Shown here one piece after another: positions 21,258-32,812 of a stretch of 64,000 nt of DNA. The notes under the pieces are model-generated. The model did not search any database and was not told the DNA's origin. It saw only the letters and a list, made by a program, of their open reading frames with translations. Each line of letters opens with the position of its first letter. The stretch's first letter is position 1. The stretch is from Scilla litardierei (Eukaryota > Streptophyta > Magnoliopsida > Asparagales > Asparagaceae). The stretch covers positions 170,152,319 through 170,216,318 of the forward strand of contig CM061140.1 in assembly GCA_030789695.1 (NCBI GenBank), given 5' to 3'. A program made the translations under genes and the position numbers.

Positions 21258-22164
21258 TGAAATTCAGTACGCGGTAAAGAATATAGCAAACAGCGTAAAA
21301 GCATGCAACATGCAAGGACACACAAGAATTGGTTTCGCAGTTCGGTGCGCACACCTACATCTGCGGGGCCACGCCCAGAAAATTGAATACTTCACTAAAA
21401 AGATTGGAGAATACAAATTCTACAATTCACGCTTTAATAAGGAAGAACACTCTCATCCTTAAAGAACAAACCGTGAGGGGATGATCGCAATGAACCCCGT
21501 GAAGTATTCTTGGCAAGCTCCCCTTGCCTGCAAGCTCCCATTGCACCTCCGACTCGATCAACTCCCTTGATCCTGCGTGTCGCAGCCGTCGGCCTCCCTC
21601 CCGGAGAATATCCTTGAACTTCTTAAACTCGAGCGTCAACCCTAGCCGCCAATCAACCCAACGCTTAAAAGGGAACGCCCCTGCCATCTTTGGTTCAATT
21701 TCCACGCAGGAAATCAAACCTAGATTCGGCTCCATCTTCAGCAACAACTGTACCATCTTCAACAAGAAGGAGATCCCGAGAGATCCTAAAGCGGCGGTTA
21801 CGAGATCCCACTAGATCCGAACGAGGCAGCGGTAAGAGTATTGATTTGCCGAAAATCTCTCTTCAACCGATTCGCAAGAGATAACGCACAATCAACAATA
21901 GATCATTTTATAACCACCAAAGCGCATAAATAGCAAGATTGAAAAAGCGGAATACGCTGGCTCCAGTTACGCATCCTATTAAGCACCACGGCAACCAGAT
22001 ATGCAAGTAAGCATATTTTGTTGAACATCCTGGTCCAACAATCTGTTCAACAAACTGTCCAACATTCTCTTCTTCATATGGCATGGATATCAACCTATCC
22101 AACATTCTCCAGTGCCACATATGACAAGACACATACTAGAATGATCATAGAATAAATCCTAACA
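21258..22164 (-). repeat. 5' LTR of the Sirevirus
   Basis: Same 907 bp as the other LTR at an offset of 9058 with one C/T difference and no indel. TATA box TATAAAATG on the minus strand at about 21912-21904, and the TGTTGNACA cluster at 22017-22064. As the 5' LTR it would drive transcription leftward. Confidence 0.95.
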
Positions 22165-22169
22165 GTAGT

Positions 22170-23034
22170 AATTGTAAGATGACTCGTTGGTAGCAGCTGA
22201 CTTATGATGATGTAAGGTGACGTGAGCTGCTGACTATGCACTAAGCGAGTTGATCACGTGTTGGATGGGACTTGATCCGAGCTATCAGAGTCGGGTCCGA
22301 GCTATCTCTGAGCCGCCTCGTCGTCGGGGAGGTCAAATCTGGTGGCCGACTTAATCCCCGCTGATGCTTAAGTCAGTAGATGACTCAATGATGCTCTGTG
22401 TAACTATGTCTGACCTGTTAGGAGGTCGTCCACTAGTTATTTCGCTGGGCTATGGAGGAGATGTAGAGTTAGATGGAGGAAGGTACCAGAGTATAAAAGT
22501 TTGGTTGTCTGAGAATGTCTGAGAATGTAGAATGAGCCAGAAGTCCTCTCCTCATTGTTTGAGAAGCTACTTATAGGCAGCGGATGTTAGCGTCCGAGCC
22601 TGTATGGAGCTTTATTCCTCTAGATCTGAGCCGTCGGCATTGATGACGAGATGAACGGTCAGCCATTGAATGCATGCATTGATGATGAGCTTAACGGTCG
22701 GTATTGATGATGTAGCACAGCGGTCAGCTCGGCTGTCGTCTTAAATGAAGAGATGATCGACCACACCGGAGGGCCTCTGGACTTATGGGCCGAAGCTACG
22801 GGCCTCACTGGGATTGTCGGCATTAAGATAAATAACCGAGTGGTCGCTGGGCCAGTCAAAAGTTGTATCAATGGCCCCCATCTCCCGAGCTCAACCAACG
22901 TGGCGGTTGAGGTCCGGTGATGTGACTTGTAGGGATTATATGGGCATGATAGTCGAGGCGACGCATTTAATGTTGGCCACCAATGCTCCATGCCCTAGTG
23001 TTTGTGCGCCAAAAGAGCATAGAATTCAGATGGT
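22170..23034. other. Non-genic repeat-like DNA right of the Sirevirus
   Basis: No coding frame was recognised. GTATAAAAGTTTGG at about 22493 is TATA-like. About 22630-22730 holds three imperfect copies of GCATTGATGAYGAG...ACGGTC. The stretch near 22870-22920 resembles plant LTR sequence, but no boundaries were found. Confidence 0.4.
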
Positions 23035-26000
23035 CACACCGTATCTCAAACCCCAAAATGGATCTCGTATCTGTGATCCTCGCGAGGATATGATCTCGTG
23101 GCTATATTTTCGTACTTTTTCGGAGTCGTATGCAAAAACGGGGTTGTATTCCTCCGATTTTACTAATTACATACACTAATAACTTTTACTCTTACCCTAA
23201 CTAATTACTTTTACCCCCTAACCCCACTTAATTAATCTCCTAACCCCACCCTATAACACACCGTATGATGTATGATATAGGTGAGATACAGCCATCTAAT
23301 TAATTTTACAATTATTATTGTATTTATTATTTCTATTATTATTATTACCACATACATTTTTTAAACACGTATATAAACCTAACACCCAGGCTCTAACCTT
23401 TCATCTTCATCTCCCTCGCTCTCTAGTTCTCTCCTCACACCGAACCCATGCAACCCAATGATCTCACTCTCTCATTCGAAACCCAAAACCCCAAGAGCCC
23501 GTAACTCTCTCCCCCATCTCCTTTCATTCTCACCAAACCCAGGCACGCAACACACCCAGGCACGCATGAAGTCTCACTCTTTCTCTCTTTTTCTCTTGTT
23601 CACACTCCCTCAACCTCGCTCGTTCCCCCTCTCCCCGCTACGACGAGCTTGCACCGACCTCATCCACCCACGCCCTCCGACAGCTGCACTCACACCGCCA
23701 CCTCCCGACACTCCGCACGCCGTCGACCACCGCAAACGCCGCACAAGAACGCGTTTCCTCTCCCCTCCGGTGCAACACAGCCCCCCAACGTCGCTCACCC
23801 TCGTTGCAACCCACACTCACCGCCGGACACCCGTTATGCCGCTCTCGTCCGCCCTCAACAGCACTACCAACATCCCCGCTCTCCCCTCTGTGTCGACACC
23901 TCCGCAACCTCGATGGCCCCGAGCTTCACCCGCCACGCTCTCCGCCCCTCTCCCCTGAGCTCCGTCCACCTCGTGAACCCCCGACATCCGCTCGCACTCC
24001 CTCGCCGATCCGCCCCTCGCCTCAACTCTGACCACCACCCGACAGTAGCCCGACCGCCCTCAGCTACCGTTGCCGCTTCCGCCACTGTAGACGGCGCCCC
24101 ATGCTCTGCCGCTACCCTACACTGAGTCGCCGCCACCGCCGACCCCCGTCGCCGAGCACCGACCCCGCTTCCCTCCTCCACGCAATCGACAACGAAGGAT
24201 CCCCTCCGGTGCTGCATGCAAGAGGAGAAGGTATAACGTATTTTAAAACGTTTTATTAAAACTTATCTTTGTATTATACGCGTATTTACGTATTTTGATA
24301 ATTATAAAATATGGGCTATTTGATAAAAAATTGATAATAAATAATATATGGATCAGAAAAATACAAGGCCAGCTCCAGAAAATCAGAAATGACGTTCTGG
24401 GCCCAATGACACTAGTTCCATCTCAATCAGACAAGTAGTTTTTCCAGAATAATTTTTTAAACCTAATTTTAAATACGTTGTTTTCATTAAAAATCCATAA
24501 CTTGTTATTTTCACTTAAAATGATATGTGGAAAAATTATATGGTGTAGTACTCTTCAAGCCAGTCGTTTTGACAGCTCATTTGAAACATTCTGATATGTA
24601 TTGCACCCAAAAGAAATGTTTGAATAAATACGATAACTAATTAAAATTAGTGTTTAAACCTATTTTGAGTTTTTAAAAATTATAAAAATTAACAGAAGCT
24701 TCAGAAAAATATTTCCTCTTTAAGTAAAATTATATCTAGCCTATATAAAAATTTAGAATGCTTTTCAATACCGTTTCAATAGATTTTAAAATCAAAACGT
24801 TCAAATTAAATAGATAGAAAATAGTGTATTCTTTAACCAGTTGTTTCTTGTGTTTACAAGTACCAATTATCGTGCACCAACTCACTTGGAAGCTTTAGCT
24901 CCAACATCGTCTTACTACGACGATCTCGATAGTGTATGGCAGAATGAATTCTAACTTTAAAAATTTAGCTAGTGTACTTAATGGAAATACCGCATGCTCG
25001 AAACATGGGATCGGTATCTTAGTTGTTGGACTTCAAAACATTACTCAAGATTGACATTCTCTGTTGAGGTTTCTGCCTTGACTTTTCAACAAACGAAGCT
25101 CTTTGGAGTGTTGTTAATGTCTTTGAATATCTCTGGAATGAGACTATTGTGCATAACCCTATTGGTATGTAAGTCGGTCTATCACAGCTACCATTAGCCT
25201 CTTTACTTTAGAATAACGAATTGACATACCATATTGCAACATAATGATTGAATGATATATAGTGTTGACATCATACTGCTGGAACATCCTATTGAAATTG
25301 AATGTTTGAAAGTAGTTAGCACTGCACTGGGTTTTTGGGGTAACTTATATTAGAGAAAGTGTGGGAGCAACCGCGAGCCATCTACACATTGCACTGTACC
25401 ATACCGACCGTCTAAATGAAATGTACTGCCTAAAGTGAAATGAGATCCGCCCGGGTGAGTGCCCCCGTGGCAGGAGATGGGCTCAATGGTTGCACACTAT
25501 ACTTTCCGATATAAGTCACGTAGTTTCTAGCTTTACTATTGCTTACTTGTCCTGTTATTGTTACTACATCTACCTAGTCGCCACATTGCCTGATGGTTAA
25601 AATATTGTTGCTACTATATGTCATGCCACAGTTGTTGCTCTTGTACGTTGCTTTTGCACTTGCACAGTCACATTTACTTTATGCATCACATGCACTTTAC
25701 TTACCACATCTGAGCAGCCACCAGTACTTTACTTATCGCTCTTACACATATGTCTGCTCTTACTTTACTTTTTGCACTTGCATGATCATCTTTTGTTTAC
25801 TATAGCATGTTCCATACTTGTGCACTACTTCTTTTCTATTGCTAGAATTGTTGTGACTTACATACGGTTCCATCTTCGTGGCACCACGACGCCGCACCTG
25901 TTGAGGTAGATGTTCATGAGTTGGTAGAGACAAAGTTCGTCACAGAGGCTGCAGATTTTAGCGTCCGAGTTGCATATTTTTCAGTTATACTTTCTTTCTT

Positions 26001-26166
26001 TCATGTATCTTTATTGGAACATTTTGTACAGTATGAATTGTACTAATTGGACACTATTTAGGTATTTTTGTACATCTCTGCATCGTGGCTATTTTGTTTT
26101 CACTGGTTAACTGCAGATCTGCGAATAAATCATATAAGTAACGGGCCCCGAGAGCGAGTTGTTACA
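23035..26166 (+). mobile_element. Large Tekay-like LTR (copy 1), left end uncertain
   Basis: Aligns along most of its length with the solo LTR at 26361-29644: the GATCCTCGCGAGGATATGAT segment, a TATA/leader, a GC- and CT-rich block (about 23390-24230), AT-rich middle, and the 3' end GGGCCCCGAGAGCGAGTTGT followed by TACA. Identity looks like roughly 70-75 %, so it is old. Homology begins near 23035. A TGTGAC at 22921 could be its start, since GTGA flanks both ends, but the distances do not agree with the better copy. No transposon protein is encoded. The Pro-rich open frames at 23458-24125 are by-products of C-rich leader sequence. Confidence 0.55.
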
Positions 26167-26360
26167 GTGATAGTGTTGTGTTATTTTCATATGTATTTCT
26201 TTTCCATATTTTGGCACGCACCATTCCCACAAATACCCTATAGGGCAACCCACACAGTGGGAAATGGAGGATGGAGCTTGACAAGCCGCTGTATTATGCC
26301 GAGCGTGAAAAGACAACACACAATAAGCATGCCACTGCGAATGCTGGGATCATACATCAC
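26167..26360. other. Older repeat DNA between two large LTRs
   Basis: About 195 bp of host or older element sequence. It continues at 29645-29745 and 32808 onward once the two solo LTRs are removed. Confidence 0.5.
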
Positions 26361-26975
26361 TGTAACGACCTGTATTTTTCCAATACATTTAAATTAAGTA
26401 TTTAACGAAATTTCATTTTAAAAGAGTATTTTGTAGTGGTTGATCAGGAGTCTTAAACTGATTTCAAAATTTCTTATAAAAATATTTTGAAGTACTAAAC
26501 TAATTATAATGTATTTCAGTAAGTTCAGATTTCACCAAATACTCAAAACAATTTCGACAAAAATTCATTTTCAATAATTACCGTTTTGGCTTAATGAATT
26601 TATTTTTTATTCAAACATCTTCAGAACATTTTCAAACTTCTACAATAGCATCATATGATCATTTAGGGCTCACCACATTATTTTCGTATTTTTCTGATAT
26701 CAAATCGATAGAGAACCCGCAAACCCGCTTTCTAAACGTTTTGGCCCAAAACTAGTATCACCGTAGCCCAAACTCTGAAACGGACTTAGTATTCGCGATC
26801 CTCGCGATGATACAATCCTGTGGGTATGTTTTCGTAATTTTTCGGACACATTTACTAGTAGGGGCAAAATCGTAATTTCGTTTTTGTATTTCTACTAATT
26901 ACTTTCGCTAATGGGGATTTACCTTTTACTAATTACCTTAATTAAATTCCCACCTAACCTACCCATGACTACCCC

Positions 26976-27014
<39 letters not shown>

Positions 27015-29644
27015 TAACTATCCCCCCAACTACCTCTTTTGATTTCTACCATATATATCCTTCCCCTCCCCAAGCACCTTCACTTTATACCTCTTCCCAG
27101 TTCAAAACCCAAGCCCGAACCCATGCGAAGGCCAATCCCCTCGATTTTTCGAACCCATGCAACACACGCACAGCTTCCCCCGTTCTCTCGTTCTCAAACT
27201 CACACACACAGGAGCTCTCTCTCTCTCTCATCGCAACCTCTCTCTCTCATTTTTCCCAGTTCAAAAAAAAACAAACACATGCTTACAAATCGCCTCTCCC
27301 CCGCTCTCAGTTCACTCTCTCCCTCTCACTTCTCTCCCTCACTCTTCTTCCCCGGTGAGGCTGCCGGCGAGCCAGGACCGAGCGAACCCATCCCACGCGC
27401 CGCTGCCGTCGAGAGCCCAGCTCGACCGCCGCCGGGCTCCGCCGTTTCAAAGCCCGCCACCGCCGCGGACAACGTCGTCCCCCACTCGCTGCAGCACTCG
27501 AAATTCGCCGTCGCAAGCTCCTCCCATGCTCCGACCACCGCCTGAGAGATCCGCCACCCCGAGCTAGCCACCGCCTCCGCCGTGAGCTCCTCTCCCGACT
27601 GCCGCCCGCCGCCGCCGTGCGACCACGCATCCGAAGCCCCCCGCATGCGGGAAGAACGAAGGAGAATGAAGCACAGTAAGCTCGATGGCATTTTCGTAAT
27701 TTCAAAGTATTTTCGTATTTTCATTACTTAATTAATTATTAAATAAGTGTTTATGATTTTAAATCCATAACTTGAAATATAAGCCCCAGAAAAATATGAG
27801 ACTAGCTTCAGAAAATCGGAAATAATATTCTGGATCCAATTCGTCTCAATCAGACGCTTATTTTGTTCGGAATGAATTTTTAAGCCTAAAAGTTAAATAC
27901 GTCGTTTTTTATTAAAAATCTGTATCTTCTTATTTTCACGTAAACTGATACATGATAAAAATATATGTTATAGTACTCTTCGAATCGGTCATTTTGACAG
28001 CGCACTTGACCATTCCGATATGGATTGGCACCCAGAAGTAATTATTGAATAAATACGTTACTAAGTGAAAAATGGTTTTAAAAATTTATTTTTGAGCTTC
28101 TAAAAATTATAAAAATTAACAGAGGCTTCTGAAAAATATTTCCTCTTGCAATACAATTATTTTCATCATATCTAGCCTATAGAAAAATTTAGAACGCTTT
28201 TTGACAACGTTTCAACCAGTTTTAAAAATCAAAACGATCAAATTATTTAAATAAAAATGTAGCGTTCTTTAACCAAGTATTTTTGTGATTGCAAGTACCA
28301 ATCCTCATGCACCAGCTCTTCTAGCTCCAACCTCGTCTTGCCACGCCTAGCTAGATAAAGTAAGTCACGACATATTCTAAACTTAGAAAACTAGTCTACT
28401 GTGCTTGTACGAACTCGTAACACTTCGCCACTTATAGCCTCCGAACGGCTATTGACTTGTACCGAACTAGAGACCTAACCTAATAGGAAAGTAATCAACT
28501 AAAGATTACTTTACCAACTTTCAACTTTGGTGGTTGTAGCACGCAACTACCAACTTGGGTAAATTGTGTGCTAACCTCACTACCACGTGCTCAAAGCACG
28601 GAAGTGACACATCTTATGTTGGACTTGTCTTTATCATCTGTGCTTTGGCACAGTCTGCTTAGAACGAGATTCCTACTTTCTGGTTTTCAATAAGAAAGTC
28701 AACCAGTTGACTTGGTTTGAATAGCAACATGTGGAACATCATATGGAACATCTTGTGGAACATCCTGTAACGAACTTGCACTTGACACATCACTGGGGTG
28801 TTGGGGTAACTCATAGTTTGAGAGAGTACAGGAGTGACTGGAGTTCGATCTTCCCGTCCCGCTGCCTGAGTTTCGGCATCCCGTCCTGCTGCCTGAGTTT
28901 CGGCAAAATACATGTACCACTGCCTGTGTTTCGACATTCGTCTGGGTAGCACCCAGGCAAGAGATGGACTCGATGGTCACATATTGTACTCTCCTACTTG
29001 AGTCACGTAGTGTAGTTACTTTCGCACAGTCACTTTTACTTTACGCACCACAGTCACATTTACTTTACACGTCTCATGCACGTTACTTACTATCCTTGTG
29101 CAGTCACAGTAATTTACTTGTCGTACTTTTAGCTACAGCAGTAGCATGTTTCACTTGCTTAACCTGCTTTACACTTGCACTACCACAGTACAATTGTTCT
29201 CTCCTTTCAAGTTCTGTTTACTTTTACTACTCAGCCGTGTACAGTTGTTGCTCAGTACTTTACTTTTCACTCTGGTCTGCTTGTACGTAGTTACCTTTGT
29301 CATACTTGTACAATACTTCTTTTCTTTATTTAGAATTATTGTGACTTATCTACGGTTCCATCTTCGTATCACCGCAGACGACGTACATATGGAGGTAGAT
29401 GCTCTTGAGTTGATAACGCCAGAGTTCGACACTGAGACCGCAGCTTTCATTTTTATTTTCGCTATGTACTTTCTTTCTTTCATGTCTCATTGTTGGAACC
29501 TTTGTACAGTATGGATTGTAATAATTGGACACTATTTGGGTATTTTTGTACATCTTTGCATCGTGGCTATTTTGGTTTCACTGGTTAACTGCATGACCTG
29601 TGCAAATATCAAATAAGTACTGGCCCCCGTGAGCGGGTCGTTCA
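26361..29644 (+). mobile_element. Large solo LTR (3284 bp) of a Tekay-like gypsy element
   Basis: Begins TGTAACGACCTG and ends GTGAGCGGGTCGTTCA, so the ends are TG...CA with an extended inverted repeat. It is flanked by perfect target duplications ATCAC (26356-26360 and 29645-29649). No gag or pol. Inside are a (CT)n run, a TATA-like site near 27048, a C-rich leader, a GC-rich block (27350-27660) and then 2 kb of AT-rich sequence. A possible splice donor, CACAGTAAGC, ends the GC-rich block (about 27671). The internal region was presumably removed by LTR recombination. The lineage is inferred from the terminal sequence style. Confidence 0.82.
26979..27012. repeat. (CT)n microsatellite
   Basis: About 33 bases of uninterrupted CT dinucleotides inside the large solo LTR, about 40 bp before its TATA-like site. 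Confidence 0.95.
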
Positions 29645-29745
29645 ATCACATACATGTAAAAGAGAGCAATACATACAGCCATCACAGAAAGTACAAAGCG
29701 AAACTAACTCAAGTATACATGCATAGTACTACAAGCGACCAACAC

Positions 29746-32700
29746 TGTCACGACCCGCTTCCCAGGATACCCGATAAGTACGGATCAGTATCAGGTATTC
29801 CCGAAACTACGGTGTGAAGAAAAACAAGGAGAGAGAAGAGAAGTATTGCTCGGAACAGAAAACTCCGCAGGCCACTGCGCACGTGTTGGGAAGTACAAGT
29901 AAAACTCCATCACAGATATAACACAGAGAAATAAATAAAAGTACAATATTTCATTTATTTAATACATTGATACATTCTTTTACATACACCATCTGTCCAA
30001 GGGATACAAAAGAGGGAAGCTACACTGGGACAACGATAATCTTATACAACTCCAAGTCCAGTTCCAACTTATACAATACAAACATTTCATCCTCACAACT
30101 CTAGCTACGAAGGTCTACCCGAAAAAGAAACACCAAAAGTACAAGTCTCTCATCATACCCCTCACCACCCAATACTACAACTGATCACCAACTCCGGAGC
30201 TCCAGCCGCTATCTCCAACCTCCAACTCACATGACATGAAAGTCAACGGGGACACGTCAACGTGTGACCCAGTAGAAACTCCTAACACTCTAGTAGAACC
30301 CAATTTTAGAACTGGTCTGCCTATTTAGGGGAGGGTGGTCTAACAAGTAAGGTTTATGTTGCAAAAAAGTGATTACGTTCCAATATGCGAACTTAATTAT
30401 AAGAACTTGTAAAACATGCATATAAAACCATATTATGAAATGCAGATATTGAAAGGAAGCATAAGAACATGTTACCATGTGATATCACCATTAAAGTAAA
30501 CAAAAGTATGGAGACATGAGATAACATCATTTATAAATTGAAGACAATTACTTTAAGTTGTTGATTCATATATTTGGAAACTCGTGTAAACCGCATGACG
30601 CTAAGGATTCGGACTTCACCCAAGGTGGGTGAAAAAGTGGTACCACAACCAGCGACACGAGCACTGGAGGGGCCTCTCGTAACTCTCCGTACCCGAACGG
30701 AACAAGGTATGGAAGTGAGACAAACTCGGTTTTTCTGTCGGACAAACGGAGCAAACCATCAATTACCGTCATGATGCATCACGAGTACACCAGCGGCCTC
30801 TCCAACCCTTTCAACTCGTCCTTCTGGGAGTGATACAGCGGGTGAGAATTCATATCATATGTCCGCTCCTTAACTCCTAAAGTTTACCCGTTTTCCCCCA
30901 AACCCGTGTCACCCTCCTTTAGGAGGACTGATACATTCCTCATTCTCACTCTCAGTTTTCAAGATATTACTTCGTTTGTCAACGAATCATCTAGCGGACT
31001 TGAATACCGCTTTAACCAACTTTTAACAATATCATCATCATCATCATCATCATCATCATCTCAATTAAAGAATTGCATGTAATATCATCACAAACTCATT
31101 GTTATGAACATACTAATGTGAAAGCATAAACAAATTGAACTTAAATATTATTGACATAACGAATATTTCATGAACCATCTGCATAACTACATGTATCAAG
31201 AGCATGTCATTGAGAACATGATTAGAACAAACAAACTTAACTTCAAACAAAACTACACCATGATAAGTACTAAGCAAAATTAGCATATGAATCTGTCAAA
31301 ACCGTTACAGCAGAAAGAATATCACTTTAGCCTATCTACAGTCAGAATTGGTGTCTGGTCCCTTCACGAAAGTTGTAGATATGGGTGTTTTCCTTTTACT
31401 GACCAATTTTCATAAGCTCAGTTGACATATGTGATTTATGGTGGATTTTCTCCTAACAGGTATAATTTCAGCATTCTGAACCAAAAACTGAGTTCAGTTC
31501 AAGTCCATTTTTCTACAAGTTACAGACAGAATTAAAATCTAAAAAAATTATGGGTTGAATATCTTGAAGTCAGCTTTCCAACGGCATCAAGATCATAATA
31601 TTTTATAAAGTGTGCATGGAGTTCTACTCGTTTTACTGAAAGGTGTCAAAACTGTCTAAAAACAGACTAGTTTTAGAAACTGAGTTTTTACCCTAGCTTT
31701 CCGTCCGAATTTGCAAAACTTGTAAACGTGAAAGTTATTAAGGACTACAATATGAATAACATATATTTTTTCTCATATTTTTCTTTCATCTACGTTGGGA
31801 GATATTCTCGGTTTAACTGAGAATAAAAATACTGGAATTTCAGAACAGTTTTGATTAAAACACCAGTTTCCATATCCAAATTTTTATAAAATCATACGGC
31901 TAGAATTTAGAAAAATGATCTGAATGAAAGTTGTTCATAACAATGAGATACCCAACATATAAAATTTCCAAAGCATTCCCATTAGCCAATTAACCCCAGC
32001 ACTTAGTCAAAGTTTCAGTTTTTCTAGATCAAATTTCAGCATGAAGAACAAAGGTGTTTCATGAAAGTTAATTCAATTCTCATTGTCCTAAAACTAAATT
32101 CTACCTAGGTGAAAGGAATTTCTACCTTGCAAAAGTCCTCCAAAAAATTTCTTTGGCCCTTCTTAATCCTTGATGGAGAGCCTCCTAGCCTCCTTCTTCA
32201 AGCTCCATTTTGGTCTCTAAAGTTTGGGGTTTTGAGGTGATTTTTGGATGAATTTGAAGCTAGAATTGTGGGAAAATTTTTTGGGCTCTTAGTAGTTGAA
32301 GGGGAGTATTTTGGCATGGAGTTTTTGGTGGAGGAATGAAGAAACAAGGGAGAAAAGAGGGGAGAAATTTTTGGGCTGGTTAGGGAAGCAAGTGCTCAAG
32401 TGAGAAATTTTGATAATTTTCTTGGTTTTGTATTTCTTTTGCCTAAACTTTTGTACCCCCAAAATACTCTCCACCCTTCATCAAGTCAAGATGAGAGACA
32501 TGTGTTTCTCTTTAATTCTTAGGATGACACCTCACTTAGTGAGTTGTCATGGTTACAAAATTTAGATTTTTGTATTTTTAGAAAATAAAAATACATGAAG
32601 AAATACCATAAACACCCTAAATACAAGTATTCATCCAAATACTCCTATTTACTAATACCAAATGATGAGTTTAAATATTTTAAAAAAATAATTTCCTACA

Positions 32701-32807
32701 CCAAAATAATTAAAGAAAAATACGTGCATACTCCCAAAAATCATACGCACTTATCTACGCCCAAAAATACCTACATATATACGTATATAGGAATACGTGG
32801 TATTACA
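29746..32807 (-). mobile_element. Large solo LTR (3062 bp), Tekay-like, minus orientation
   Basis: On the plus strand it starts TGTCACGACCCGCTTCCC and ends GTGGTATTACA. It is flanked by perfect target duplications AACAC (29741-29745 and 32808-32812). On the minus strand it begins TGTAATACCACG and ends GGGAAGCGGGTCGTGACA, the same end pattern as the LTRs at 45675 and 50241. No coding sequence. Contains an ATC microsatellite (31031-31061). It is inserted in an older related LTR whose pieces flank it. Confidence 0.8.
31031..31061. repeat. (ATC)n microsatellite
   Basis: Ten perfect ATC units inside the solo LTR at 29746-32807. Confidence 0.95.
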
Positions 32808-32812
32808 AACAC

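Larger units (their letters stand above)
12200..22164 (-). mobile_element. Nearly intact Sirevirus (Ty1/copia, SIRE/Maximus lineage) retrotransposon
   Basis: Full length, 9965 bp, read on the minus strand: 5' LTR 21258-22164, PBS, gag-pol, env-like ORF, two polypurine tracts, 3' LTR 12200-13106. It is flanked by a perfect 5-bp target duplication GTAGT (12195-12199 and 22165-22169). The two 907-bp LTRs differ at one position that I can see (12,850-13,074 segment versus its partner), so the insertion is very recent. Sirevirus membership rests on the large gag with two separated CCHC knuckles, the extra ORF after RNase H and the duplicated polypurine tract. Only an in-frame TGA in integrase argues against autonomy. 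Confidence 0.95.

Noticed and set aside
23458..24125. Overlapping Pro/Ser/Thr-rich open frames of 75-166 codons
   Set aside because: Three plus and several minus frames are open together in C-rich LTR leader sequence. None has a recognisable domain, and the related LTR does not keep the same frame.
22921..26170. GTGA flanks as target duplication of the first large LTR
   Set aside because: Only four bases agree, and the distance from TGTGAC to the shared core (155 bp) does not match the 435 bp in the well-bounded copy.
27039..27724. Open frames of 130-168 codons on both strands in the second large LTR
   Set aside because: Same reason: GC-rich low-complexity block with several frames open at once and no conserved protein.
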